Positions 1 to 7,142 of a stretch of DNA of 31,166 nucleotides are shown one piece after another (the first letter of the stretch is position 1; each line of letters starts with the position of its first letter). This DNA is from an uncultured Faecalibacterium sp. (GTDB lineage Bacteria; Bacillota; Clostridia; Oscillospirales; Ruminococcaceae): assembly GCA_900765705.1 (NCBI GenBank), contig CAAFSR010000439.1:1-31166 (forward strand), in the 5' to 3' direction. The position numbers and the translations under genes are program-made. The notes beneath the pieces were generated by a model. The model was given only the letters and a program-made list of their open reading frames with translations, did not search any database and had not been told where the DNA came from.

Positions 1-67
1 GACAAAACAGCAGGTGAAACTATAAGCATTGTGCCTAAAAATGCTGCACGATTTTGCAAAGAATGGC

Positions 68-106
68 AAAAAGAAACGCCGTATCGTTTGACACGATACA
101 GCGTTT
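68..106 (-). terminator. Terminator of tRNA-Ala
   Basis: Read on the minus strand, a 13-bp stem (AAACGCTGTATCG with CGATACGGCGTTT, one T-G pair) closes a 7-base loop and is followed by CTTTTT. It starts two bases after the tRNA 3' end, as expected for a single-tRNA transcript. Confidence 0.85.
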
Positions 107-108
107 TA

Positions 109-181
109 TGGACTCGAAGGGAGTCGAACCCTCGACCTTTCGGATGCGAACCGAACGCTCTCCCAACTGAGCTACGAGCCC
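109..181 (-). tRNA. tRNA-Ala (anticodon CGC)
   Basis: The 73-base sequence folds as a full cloverleaf on the minus strand. The acceptor stem is GGGCTCG/CGAGTCC, the D stem GCTC/GAGC, the anticodon stem TTCGG/CCGAA with loop TTCGCAT, and the T stem GAGGG/CCCTT with loop TTCGACT. Positions 34-36 read CGC, which decodes GCG. The acceptor stem has the G3-U70 wobble pair, the known identity element for alanyl-tRNA synthetase, which supports alanine. The discriminator is A, and the CCA tail is not encoded, so it must be added by nucleotidyltransferase. The gene is monocistronic, with its own promoter and terminator. Confidence 0.93.
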
Positions 182-198
182 ACAGTGATGACGCTGAT

Positions 199-227
199 AG
201 TGTACCGCGTTTCAGGGCGTTTGTCAA
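199..227 (-). promoter_or_regulatory. Sigma-A-type promoter of tRNA-Ala
   Basis: On the minus strand, a consensus -35 TTGACA is separated by exactly 17 bases from TACACT, which lies 17 bases before the tRNA 5' end. This is the strongest promoter in the arm, as expected for a stable RNA gene. Confidence 0.85.
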
Positions 228-254
228 GCAATTTTAAAGAGCGCAAGTGGGGAA

Positions 255-1082
255 TCAAAGCCGGCCGAGCTGCCAGAAGGCCACGGCGCTGGCGGCAGCG
301 ACGTTGAGGGAATCCACCCCGTGGGACATGGGGATCTTTACGGTATAATCGCAGGCGGCGATGGTGCTGTTTGCAAGGCCGTCACCCTCGGTACCCAGCA
401 CGATGGCAAGCTTCGGCTCAGCGGCAAGAGCGGGGTCGTCAATGCTGACCGAGCGGTCGCTCAGCGCCATGGCAGCGGTCTTGAAGCCCAGTGCGTGGAG
501 CTGGGCGCTGCCGTTTTCCGGCCAGTCGGCAGGACAAGTGCCGATCTGCGCCCAAGGTACCTGAAACACGGTGCCCATGCTTACGCGCACGGCGCGGCGG
601 CACAGCGGGTCGCAGCAGGAGGGGGTAATGAGCACCGCATCCATGTTCAGCGCGGCAGCGCTGCGGAAGATGGCCCCCACGTTGGTGGAATCCACAATGC
701 CCTCCAGCACAGCCACCCGGCGGGCATTGGCACACACCTGCTCCACCGTGCGGGGCACAGGGCGGCGGAAAGCGCACAGCACGCCCCGGGTCAGTGCAAA
801 GCCGGTAAGCTGTGCCAGCAGCTCCCGGTCAGCCGTATACACCGGCACATCGCCGCAGCGGGTCAGGATCTCCTGCGCGGGCCCGGTGATCTGCTTGCGC
901 TCCATCAGCAGGGAAAGGGGCTGGTATCCGGCATCCAGCGCCCGGGCGATCACCTTGGGGCTTTCGGCAATAAAGATGCCCTTTTCCGGCTCCAGACGGT
1001 TGCGCAGCTGCGCCTGCGTGAGCCGGGCGTAGAGGTCCAGCTCCGGGACGGTAAGGTCGGTGATCTCGTGAATGACTGGCAT
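255..1082 (-). CDS. TrmH/SpoU-family RNA 2'-O-methyltransferase
   Basis: This 275-residue protein should transfer methyl from S-adenosylmethionine to a ribose 2'-OH in rRNA or tRNA. An N-terminal substrate-binding region (about 1-110) precedes the knotted SPOUT catalytic domain. The three family motifs are present: DSTNVGAIFRSA at 131-142 with Asn134 and Arg140, IVLGTEGDGL at 227-236, and IPMSHGVDSLNVAAASA at 250-266. I chose the ATG at 1082 because AAAGGAG lies just before it and a promoter lies further upstream; an in-frame ATG at 1142 falls in that promoter. The two-domain length fits the 23S rRNA methyltransferase subgroup, but the exact target base cannot be told. It follows the ABC gene on the same strand but has its own promoter. 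Confidence 0.93.
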   Translation of the reverse strand: MPVIHEITDLTVPELDLYARLTQAQLRNRLEPEKGIFIAESPKVIARALDAGYQPLSLLMERKQITGPAQEILTRCGDVPVYTADRELLAQLTGFALTRGVLCAFRRPVPRTVEQVCANARRVAVLEGIVDSTNVGAIFRSAAALNMDAVLITPSCCDPLCRRAVRVSMGTVFQVPWAQIGTCPADWPENGSAQLHALGFKTAAMALSDRSVSIDDPALAAEPKLAIVLGTEGDGLANSTIAACDYTVKIPMSHGVDSLNVAAASAVAFWQLGRL

Positions 1083-1113
1083 GGGAACGCTCCTTTGAAA
1101 CAGATTTTTTCTT

Positions 1114-1142
1114 ATTGTAGCACAAGCCGGGGCAGAATGCAA
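1114..1142 (-). promoter_or_regulatory. Promoter of the SpoU-family methyltransferase
   Basis: On the minus strand, TTGCAT, a 17-base spacer and TACAAT, with a TG extension before the -10 (GTGCTACAAT). It begins in the T-tract of the ABC-gene terminator, so the methyltransferase is transcribed independently. Confidence 0.7.
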
Positions 1143-1178
1143 AAGGAGGCCGCTGCACAGCGTCTGTGCAGCAGCCTC
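1141..1178 (-). terminator. Terminator of the ABC transporter gene
   Basis: A 15-bp stem (GAGGCTGCTGCACAG with CTGTGCAGCGGCCTC, one T-G pair) with loop ACG and a following CTTTT on the minus strand, 23 bases past the ABC stop. Its stem resembles two other terminators in the arm. Confidence 0.8.
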
Positions 1179-1200
1179 TGTTTATGCGGAAAGGAACGGC

Positions 1201-4200
1201 TTATTCAGACCGCAGCGCCTTGACGGGGTTGCTCTTTGCCGCGCCGCGGGCGGGGATCAGGCCGCCCAGCATGGTGAGCAGGGTGGCCAGAGCAATGAGG
1301 ATCAGCGCGGCCTGCGGCGGCAGGGCAGCCACTACGTTGGTGTTGCCGGCAAGGTCGTGGATGAGCATATTGCCGGGGATCAGCAGCACAAGGCACAAAA
1401 TCACGCCCATTACGCCGGAGCACAGGCCGATGATAAAGGTCTCGGCGTTGAACACCTGCGAAACATTGTGCTTGGAGGCACCGATGGCACGCAGAATGCC
1501 GATCTCCTTGCGGCGCTCCAGCACACTGATATAGGTGATGATCCCGATCATGATGGAGGACACCACCAGCGAGATACCCACAAAGGCGATAAGCAGGTGG
1601 CTGACCATGCTGACGATCTCGGTGACCGAGGTCATCAGGGTGCCCACCATGTCGGTGTAAAGGATCACCTTGTTTTCCTCGCCCTGCTGCCGCATGGCGG
1701 TGTTGTAGGCGTCCAGCTCGTTCACGATCAGCGCCTTGGTGTCAAAGCTGTTGGGATAGATATAAATACAGTCGGGCTTGGCGTAGTCCACATAACCAAT
1801 GCTGCTCAGAACGCTGTCGTAGCTGGATGCGGAGGAGAGCAGGGTGCTCCGGATCAGCTCTGTGAGGTCGGAGCCGGTCATGTTGAGCCGGATGGCATTC
1901 TGGAACGCAGCGGGGTCGATCTTGAGGGCGTTTTCCACCTGCCCGCTCAGCTGCGCAATGTTGCTCTGGATGGCCTGCACGATCTTCTGCTCCAGCTGTC
2001 CGGCCAGCTGCTGGATGGCAGGGCCGATCTGGGTCTGCAGGGCGGTGGTGAGCTGGGCCTGCAGCGCCTCACCCAGCTGGGTGGAGTAGGTCTCCATCAT
2101 GGCGCGCAGGTTCTGCTGGAGCACCTCGGCAAACTGCTCCTCCAGTCCGGAGGCCTCCAGCAGGTCGCCGATGGACTCGGCCAGCAGCTTCTGGAAGGCC
2201 TCGGTCTTCATATAGGAAGAGAAGCTCAGCTTGTCCAGATTCAGCAGGCCGTTGCCGATGATATAACGCTTGTAGCCGTTCATGATCTTTTTCATCAGCT
2301 CCTGCAGCGCATCCTGCGAGAGCTGCAGCTCCACACCGTCGAACAGCTCACGCATATCGATGTCCGGCAGGGGCAGCGCGCTCAGATCCAGCTGGAAGCC
2401 GGAAGGATCGATCAGGGTGGAAAGATCAAAGGAGCCGTCCGTCAGGTCAAAAGCACCGTTCAGATCAAAATGCAGGGCGCTGGCATTGAACTGAAAAGCG
2501 TCCTTGAGGGCATCGGTGTCCACTGAGAACAGGGAGGTGATATCCAGCACGGTGTTGCCGGCAGCACCAAAGGGTTCGCCGGTCAGCACGTTCGTGTCCG
2601 GGTCGGCCAGCTGCTGGCGCACGATGGCGCTGTCGGCAGCCTGATCCATGACGTGATAGGTCAGTGCGTGCAGGTAGTCCAGCCCGGTGTGCAGAATGGC
2701 AGAGGTGGCATCGGCCTTGGGCTGCACAACGCCCACAACGGTCAACTCTTCGCTGTTGGCCACGACCTGCTGCATATGATCGGCGTCGCCTTGCTTATTC
2801 AGCCAGAGCTTGTGTTCGGCATCGTAGGTATAGCAATCGGCATTGTTGACCAGCCGGAAGGTCTTGCCGAGGAAATCTTCGTAGGCGTAGGTGCCGTAAT
2901 CGTCGGGCAGATCGACCAGCTGGTTATTGGCGTACTGCTGCAGGATCTTGTCCAGCTCGGCCTGATCCCGCATTCCCATGGCGTATAGGGCATAATCCGA
3001 AATGCTGCCCTTGGCGCTCAGCACCAGCACCAGCTCGTTGTACTTTTCCGGCCAGCGGCCTGCCTTTACATCGTACTGGTCCTCGTACAGAGCGGGGGTC
3101 TCGGCCATCTCGCCGAACACGCGGGGACTGGATACCGAGGTGAGCAGACTGGACACCGAGGTGTTCTGGCCGGCAAGGTCGGTAAAGGTGGTGTCCGGGT
3201 TCAGCTTCTGCACGGTGCCGTCTTCGTTCTGCCGGTAGATCAGGGGGGAAGCGTTGTAGGTGTACTCAACCGTGGCGTTATCGCGGATGGTGCAGGCGTC
3301 ACTGTCCAGATAAGCCTTCAGAGATCGCAGGTCATTGGTGGCGGCGCCGATATTCAGCTGCGCAAGCATCTGCCTTACCGTTACCATGCCCTCCGGGGCG
3401 GGGGCAGAGCTGGCCGCGTTGGCGTGGGTGCTGGGGTCCAGCAGGCTGTTCAGGTCCATGCCGGAGTTGCTGATCTGTAGCGGATAAGAGGCCAGCGTGG
3501 ATTTTTCCGTATCGCTGATATAGCGGCTCACGCCATTGGAAAGCGAAAGGATCAGTGCAATGCCAATGATGCCGATGGAACCGGCAAAGGCGGTAAGCAG
3601 GGTACGGGCCTTTTTGGTGAGCAGGTTGTTGAAGCTGAGGGAAAGGGCGGTGAGCAGGGACATGGAGGCGTGCCCCATGTTCCGGTGCACGGGGGCGGCG
3701 CAAACATCCTCGTCCCCGGGCTCGTAGGGCATGGTGTCGGAGCGGATGACGCCGTCCTTCAGTGTTACGATGCGGGTGGCGTAGTGCTCGGCCAGCTCCG
3801 GGTTGTGGGTGACCATGACCACCAGCCGGTCCCGGGCCACCTCCTTCAGCAGCTCCATGACCTGAATGCTGGTCTCACTGTCCAGCGCGCCGGTGGGCTC
3901 GTCCGCCAGCAGGATATCGGGATTATTCACCAGTGCGCGGGCAATGGCAACCCGCTGCATCTGGCCGCCGGACATCTCGCTGGGATGCTTGTGCAGCTGG
4001 TTGCCCAGCCCCACTTGCTGCAGTGCTTCGGCAGCACGGCGGCGACGCTCAGCTTTGGAAACGCCCGAGATGGTCAGCGCCAGCTCCACGTTGCCCAGCA
4101 CGGTCTGGTGGGGGATCAGGTTATAGCTCTGGAACACAAAGCCGATGGTGTGGTTGCGGTAGGAGTCCCAGTCGCGGTCGGTATATTTTTTGGTGGAGAT

Positions 4201-4398
4201 GCCGTTGATGATCAGATCACCACTGTCGTAGCGGTCCAGACCGCCGATGATATTCAGCAGGGTGGTCTTGCCGGAGCCGCTGGGGCCCAGAATGGCCACA
4301 AATTCGTTGTCCCGCAGGTTTAGACTGACATTGTTCAGCGCGTGCTGTACCAGCTCGCCGGTTTTGTATTCCTTGTTGATCTGTTTGAGTTTGAGCAT
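1201..4398 (-). CDS. MacB-like ABC transporter, fused ATPase and FtsX-type permease
   Basis: A 1,065-residue single-chain exporter or mechanotransmission ABC protein of the inner membrane. The ATPase comes first: Walker A GPSGSGKTT 38-46, Q-loop Gln90, signature SGGQMQRVAIARAL 143-156, Walker B DILLADE 161-167 and H-loop His198. One membrane segment follows at about 264-286. An extracytoplasmic region of roughly 630 residues comes next, with a Gln-rich helical stretch before its end. Three C-terminal membrane segments (about 935-960, 988-1008, 1030-1050) include the FtsX-type ERRKEIGILRAIGAS loop near 961-975. MacB proteins are usually about 650 residues, so the outer domain is much enlarged. 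The substrate is unknown; no periplasmic adaptor gene lies nearby, in keeping with a Gram-positive cell. It is divergent from the regulator operon at 4817. Confidence 0.93.
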   Translation of the reverse strand: MLKLKQINKEYKTGELVQHALNNVSLNLRDNEFVAILGPSGSGKTTLLNIIGGLDRYDSGDLIINGISTKKYTDRDWDSYRNHTIGFVFQSYNLIPHQTVLGNVELALTISGVSKAERRRRAAEALQQVGLGNQLHKHPSEMSGGQMQRVAIARALVNNPDILLADEPTGALDSETSIQVMELLKEVARDRLVVMVTHNPELAEHYATRIVTLKDGVIRSDTMPYEPGDEDVCAAPVHRNMGHASMSLLTALSLSFNNLLTKKARTLLTAFAGSIGIIGIALILSLSNGVSRYISDTEKSTLASYPLQISNSGMDLNSLLDPSTHANAASSAPAPEGMVTVRQMLAQLNIGAATNDLRSLKAYLDSDACTIRDNATVEYTYNASPLIYRQNEDGTVQKLNPDTTFTDLAGQNTSVSSLLTSVSSPRVFGEMAETPALYEDQYDVKAGRWPEKYNELVLVLSAKGSISDYALYAMGMRDQAELDKILQQYANNQLVDLPDDYGTYAYEDFLGKTFRLVNNADCYTYDAEHKLWLNKQGDADHMQQVVANSEELTVVGVVQPKADATSAILHTGLDYLHALTYHVMDQAADSAIVRQQLADPDTNVLTGEPFGAAGNTVLDITSLFSVDTDALKDAFQFNASALHFDLNGAFDLTDGSFDLSTLIDPSGFQLDLSALPLPDIDMRELFDGVELQLSQDALQELMKKIMNGYKRYIIGNGLLNLDKLSFSSYMKTEAFQKLLAESIGDLLEASGLEEQFAEVLQQNLRAMMETYSTQLGEALQAQLTTALQTQIGPAIQQLAGQLEQKIVQAIQSNIAQLSGQVENALKIDPAAFQNAIRLNMTGSDLTELIRSTLLSSASSYDSVLSSIGYVDYAKPDCIYIYPNSFDTKALIVNELDAYNTAMRQQGEENKVILYTDMVGTLMTSVTEIVSMVSHLLIAFVGISLVVSSIMIGIITYISVLERRKEIGILRAIGASKHNVSQVFNAETFIIGLCSGVMGVILCLVLLIPGNMLIHDLAGNTNVVAALPPQAALILIALATLLTMLGGLIPARGAAKSNPVKALRSE

Positions 4399-4481
4399 AG
4401 ATGAGCCTTTCCGGTACCGCGCCGCCGGGCGCTGAGCCTATGGTTCGAAAATGAGTGATAATTACAGACAATATACACTTA

Positions 4482-4490
4482 AGTATAACA
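4482..4490 (-). promoter_or_regulatory. Candidate extended -10 promoter of the ABC gene
   Basis: The minus strand reads TGTTATACT, an extended -10 element, about 85 bases upstream of the ABC start. There is no good -35 at 17 bases, so this rests on the extended -10 alone. Confidence 0.4.
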
Positions 4491-4592
4491 AAATCTTGTG
4501 AATAAATCATGACAATGCCGGGCCGGAATGGGAAAGGCGGCGTTTGACCCTGCGCAGATAATAAAAAAGGAAAAAGAGGTAAAAGATACCGG

Positions 4593-4621
4593 TTGAATTT
4601 ACAGGCAGAACGTGTTATTCT
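4593..4621 (+). promoter_or_regulatory. Candidate distal promoter of the Spo0A-like operon
   Basis: TTGAAT, 17 bases, TATTCT, with TG one base before the -10. A transcript from here would have a leader of about 190 bases that includes the GC-rich hairpin at 4644-4664. The stretch 4399-4816 holds no gene; it contains only these divergent promoters and hairpins. Confidence 0.5.
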
Positions 4622-4643
4622 AGAAAAGACAGCAAAGTTCATT

Positions 4644-4664
4644 GCGGCGCACAGCATGCGCCGC
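4644..4664. other. GC-rich hairpin between the two operon promoters
   Basis: Perfect 7-bp stem GCGGCGC/GCGCCGC around a 7-base loop, with no T-tract after it. It would lie in the 5' leader of transcripts from the distal promoter. Its role is unknown. Confidence 0.45.
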
Positions 4665-4732
4665 GGGGGAAATGCCGGAGCGGAAAACGACGGTGTTTCC
4701 GCAAAAACTGTCGTAACAACACTTCTTTAGGA

Positions 4733-4761
4733 TTGTAACGGCTCCTCCTGCTCCATACAAT
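4733..4761 (+). promoter_or_regulatory. Proximal promoter of the Spo0A-like operon
   Basis: TTGTAA, 17 bases, TACAAT, giving a leader of about 50 bases before the ATG at 4817. Just downstream are two direct repeats CAAGGTA (4764-4770 and 4775-4781), 11 bases apart, which could be an operator. That last point is speculative. Confidence 0.65.
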
Positions 4762-4816
4762 AGCAAGGTATAAACAAGGTAAAAAAGCATAGCCCTTGTA
4801 GTAAGGAGGAACTGAA

Positions 4817-5122
4817 ATGGAACGCACATTTTCACCCATGATCCGGCAGTACTCTGCCATTGATGGCTTGCAGCAGGCGTATACGCTGGTGTATACCATG
4901 GAGGTGGAGGGAACACAGGACTGCCGGCTGACCTTGTACCGGATCGGCAGCCGACAGCGGATAGCCAGCCAGCGTGTTGCGGCAGCGCCGGAGTTCTGTT
5001 ACAGACTTTTGCGTTACCTGTGTGAAAATGGGGTTCAGCCGGAGATCTGGCAGGATACGATTGCGGACCTGACAGTCACCGGTTCGGCAAGGGGGAAAGG
5101 CGGCGCGTTGCGTGAACAGTGA
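4817..5122 (+). CDS. Small protein of unknown function, first gene of the Spo0A-like operon
   Basis: A 101-residue soluble protein. I do not recognise its family with confidence. It has no signal peptide or membrane segment and reads as a mixed alpha/beta fold: beta-like stretches near 20-45 (ending in a Leu-Tyr-Arg-Ile stretch) and a helix near 58-72 (EFCYRLLRYLCENGV), followed by a tail rich in Gly, Ala and Arg. The start is supported by AAGGAGG eight bases upstream. Its stop codon overlaps the GTG start of the next gene by 11 bases, which implies translational coupling and suggests the two proteins act together. Confidence 0.8.
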   Translation: MERTFSPMIRQYSAIDGLQQAYTLVYTMEVEGTQDCRLTLYRIGSRQRIASQRVAAAPEFCYRLLRYLCENGVQPEIWQDTIADLTVTGSARGKGGALREQ

Positions 5123-5867
5123 GCAGACAGCCCAACTGCAAGTCGCCCTTGCAAGCTATGATCTGAAGGAGCTGCGTGTCCAGAAGCGCTATCTGCAGGA
5201 GCAGGGCACGGCTCCCCTTGCCTGCACCTGTTTTTGCAGCGGAGAAAAGCTGTTTGCGCAGCTGCAGCAGGGCGTGCATTACGACGCCGTGGTGCTTTGC
5301 AGCGAGCTGCCGGATATGTCTGAAGAGCAGTTTGTCAGCCGGCTGTACCAGCTGAAGGAACGGCCGGTGCTGCTGGTACAGAGCCATGGCCGCAACTGCG
5401 GCGCGGCGCTGCAAAAGATCCGCGATGGTTATTACTGCGTAGAGGGCACGGAGCTGAAAAAGCTGCTGTGGCAGCTCTACCGGATGCCCGGGCAACAGAG
5501 CCGGCAAACGGAGCAGCTGTGCAACTGGCTGTATGAGGCTTGGGATATCCCGCAAGGGGATATCAACGCCGCATATCTTTCCCACGCGGTCAGCATTGTA
5601 TGCAGCACCAGCCAGAAGCTGGCGATCCGCAAGGAGATATTGCAGGCGGTAAGCGAGCAGTTTGAAACCTCGGTGACTGCCGTGGAAAGCGGCATCCGCC
5701 GGATGGTGGATCAACTGGAGGAAAAGCCGACCCCTGCGTGGCTGGCTTTTAAGGCCGATACAAGGCTGGGCAGCGGCAAGCCCACCACCGGTAAGCTGAT
5801 CTACGCGGTCAGGGATGTTGTGTTGCGGCAAAAAGCCGGAGTCTCGCCGCGTGACCGGCGTCCGTAA
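5112..5867 (+). CDS. Spo0A-like regulator with a degenerate receiver domain
   Basis: A 251-residue protein with a response-regulator-like N-terminus (about 8-125) and a Spo0A C-terminal-type DNA-binding domain (about 132-240). The latter is recognised from the order of its segments, including FETSVTAVESGIRRMVDQ at 184-201, which corresponds to the recognition-helix region of Spo0A (FNTTASRVERAIRHAIE). In the receiver the phosphoacceptor Asp is replaced by Cys63 (VVLCSELP where Spo0A has VLDIIMP). Only Asp17 of the acidic pair remains, and the conserved Lys near 110 is missing. It should therefore bind DNA without being phosphorylated in the usual way. It starts at GTG 5112 inside the previous gene and is followed by a kinase-like gene. 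True Spo0A is about 265 residues, so the length fits. It is not a simple Spo0A orthologue. Confidence 0.87.
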   Translation: MNSEQTAQLQVALASYDLKELRVQKRYLQEQGTAPLACTCFCSGEKLFAQLQQGVHYDAVVLCSELPDMSEEQFVSRLYQLKERPVLLVQSHGRNCGAALQKIRDGYYCVEGTELKKLLWQLYRMPGQQSRQTEQLCNWLYEAWDIPQGDINAAYLSHAVSIVCSTSQKLAIRKEILQAVSEQFETSVTAVESGIRRMVDQLEEKPTPAWLAFKADTRLGSGKPTTGKLIYAVRDVVLRQKAGVSPRDRRP

Positions 5868-5891
5868 GGTTTGTGCACAGCTGCGGTACCC

Positions 5892-5909
5892 GGAACACTG
5901 TGGTGTTCC
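5892..5909. other. Small hairpin between the regulator and kinase-like genes
   Basis: GGAACAC/GTGTTCC stem with a TGTG loop and no T-tract, so not an intrinsic terminator. It may mark RNA processing or tune expression of the downstream kinase-like gene. Confidence 0.4.
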
Positions 5910-5944
5910 CCTGAAAAAATAGCATCGCCCGGGGAGGCAGAGCA

Positions 5945-6787
5945 ATGGAGCAGGAAAGGACAGAAACGCGGTCTATTACGGCAGATCAGCAGAAGCGGAT
6001 CGAGGAGGTCTGCTTCCGTTCGCTGGCGTTGATCGGGCGCAACTGTGAATATCTGGAACAGCATTTTGGCAGCACCGGTGCGGACGAGCCTGCCCGGCAG
6101 GCGGTAGTGGATATCAACGCCGCTGCCGCGCAGCTGGACCGCACCCTCAGCGAGGCCATGACGCTGCTGGAGTTTTTGCGTGCGGATAAAAAGCCGCAGC
6201 TGTACCCCATGGACCTGTGCGAGCTTTTGCAGCAGGTGGCGGCGCAGGCCGATATGATCCGGGCGCAGCTGGGGGTGGATATCCGGCTGGACTACGGCAG
6301 CCATACCACCTGTTGCGTGATGGCAGACCGCAGCGATGCGGAGCTGCTGTGCCTGCATCTGCTCTCCAATGCGCTGCGCGCAAGCCGGGAGGGTGGCAGC
6401 GTCGATATCACGCTGTGCCGCACCGAAAGCGACTGGAAGCTGACGTTTGCGGATGCCGGCTGCGGTATGCCCGGCGAGGATGCACAGGCAGCGCTGGAAA
6501 ACCGCCGCAGCTTTCTGGGCGGGGCGCAGCTGGGGCTGGTGCTCTGTCAGGAGTGCTGCCGCCGGATGGGCTGGAGCCTGCAGCTGGAGTCTGCCCCCCA
6601 AAAAGGAACGAAGGCTGTGGTAAGTATTCCGCTGCACACCGCAGACGACCGCCCCGACAGTACAGTGGAGCTGCGTGCCGACACGGAGACCGAGCGGGAA
6701 CAGCGGCGGTATCATCTGCGTGCCATGCTGGTGCGGGAGATGCGCACCATGCCGGAGCGCGGCGACCCGGAAGAGCTGCTGCTTTGA
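5945..6787 (+). CDS. Histidine-kinase-like ATPase without the phosphoacceptor histidine
   Basis: A 280-residue cytoplasmic protein without membrane segments. The HATPase_c domain (about 85-232) has an N box HLLSNALRAS at 138-147 with Asn142, a G1 box DAGCGMP at 170-176 and a glycine-rich G2 stretch GGAQLGLVLC at 192-201. The helical pair before it (about 12-80) looks like a DHp dimerisation domain. Where the H-box should be it reads VCFRSLALIG (22-31), with Cys/Phe in place of His. A charged tail follows the ATPase (about 234-280). It has a good ribosome-binding site (GGGGAGG) and is the last gene of the operon. It probably binds ATP, but autophosphorylation on the usual histidine is not possible. 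It may be an anti-sigma-like or sequestering ATPase, or a Spo0B-like partner. Confidence 0.85.
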   Translation: MEQERTETRSITADQQKRIEEVCFRSLALIGRNCEYLEQHFGSTGADEPARQAVVDINAAAAQLDRTLSEAMTLLEFLRADKKPQLYPMDLCELLQQVAAQADMIRAQLGVDIRLDYGSHTTCCVMADRSDAELLCLHLLSNALRASREGGSVDITLCRTESDWKLTFADAGCGMPGEDAQAALENRRSFLGGAQLGLVLCQECCRRMGWSLQLESAPQKGTKAVVSIPLHTADDRPDSTVELRADTETEREQRRYHLRAMLVREMRTMPERGDPEELLL

Positions 6788-6805
6788 TATCAGAAGATGT
6801 GAGAG

Positions 6806-6840
6806 AGCTGCTGCACAGCGTTTTGTGCGGCAGCTTTTTT
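6806..6840 (+). terminator. Terminator of the Spo0A-like operon
   Basis: A 12-bp stem AGCTGCTGCACA/TGTGCGGCAGCT with a 6-base loop, followed by TTTTT, 18 bases after the kinase-like stop. Confidence 0.88.
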
Positions 6841-6926
6841 GCGTATAAAACCGCCACTTGTTCACAAAAAATTCAGCTTTCTGAGTAAAAAATACTATTT
6901 TTTTCGTGTAAAATAGACGCCACGGA

Positions 6927-6955
6927 TTGAATGCGGCCCGCAATTGCATTATAAT
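6927..6955 (+). promoter_or_regulatory. Promoter of the activase genes
   Basis: TTGAAT, 17 bases, and a consensus TATAAT. It implies a start near 6962 and a leader of about 180 bases before the GTG at 7143. It also rules out the in-frame ATG at 6927 as the protein start. Confidence 0.8.
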
Positions 6956-6961
6956 GATAAT

Positions 6962-7142
6962 GTATGCAAGAACGCATCTGCTGCGTTTTTTGCAGCGTGT
7001 GCTGCTTAAAAAAGGCGTAGCTGCGCGATGCGGGCTGCCGAAAAGAGAAAGCAGCCGCTGCAGCTCTTTGCTGCAAACGGCTGTTTGCCATGGCAGCCGG
7101 GGCGTTATGCTCCGGTTATTTGTCCTTAGGAGGGAAAACAAG
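6962..7142 (+). promoter_or_regulatory. Structured 5' leader of the activase transcript
   Basis: About 180 untranslated bases rich in GCTGC/GCAGC segments. The clearest hairpin is 7052-7083: CAGCCG/CGGCTG and TGCAGC/GCTGCA with a 5-base loop. Several GCTGC segments could pair in other ways. I do not recognise a known riboswitch class. Confidence 0.4.

Noticed and set aside
1083..1142. A 20-residue N-terminal extension of the SpoU-family protein starting at 1142
   Set aside because: It overlaps the promoter, and AAAGGAG marks the ATG at 1082.
6927..7142. An N-terminal extension of the activase starting at ATG 6927
   Set aside because: That stretch contains the consensus promoter, the extra residues look random, and GTG 7143 has a strong ribosome-binding site and starts exactly at the ATPase fold.
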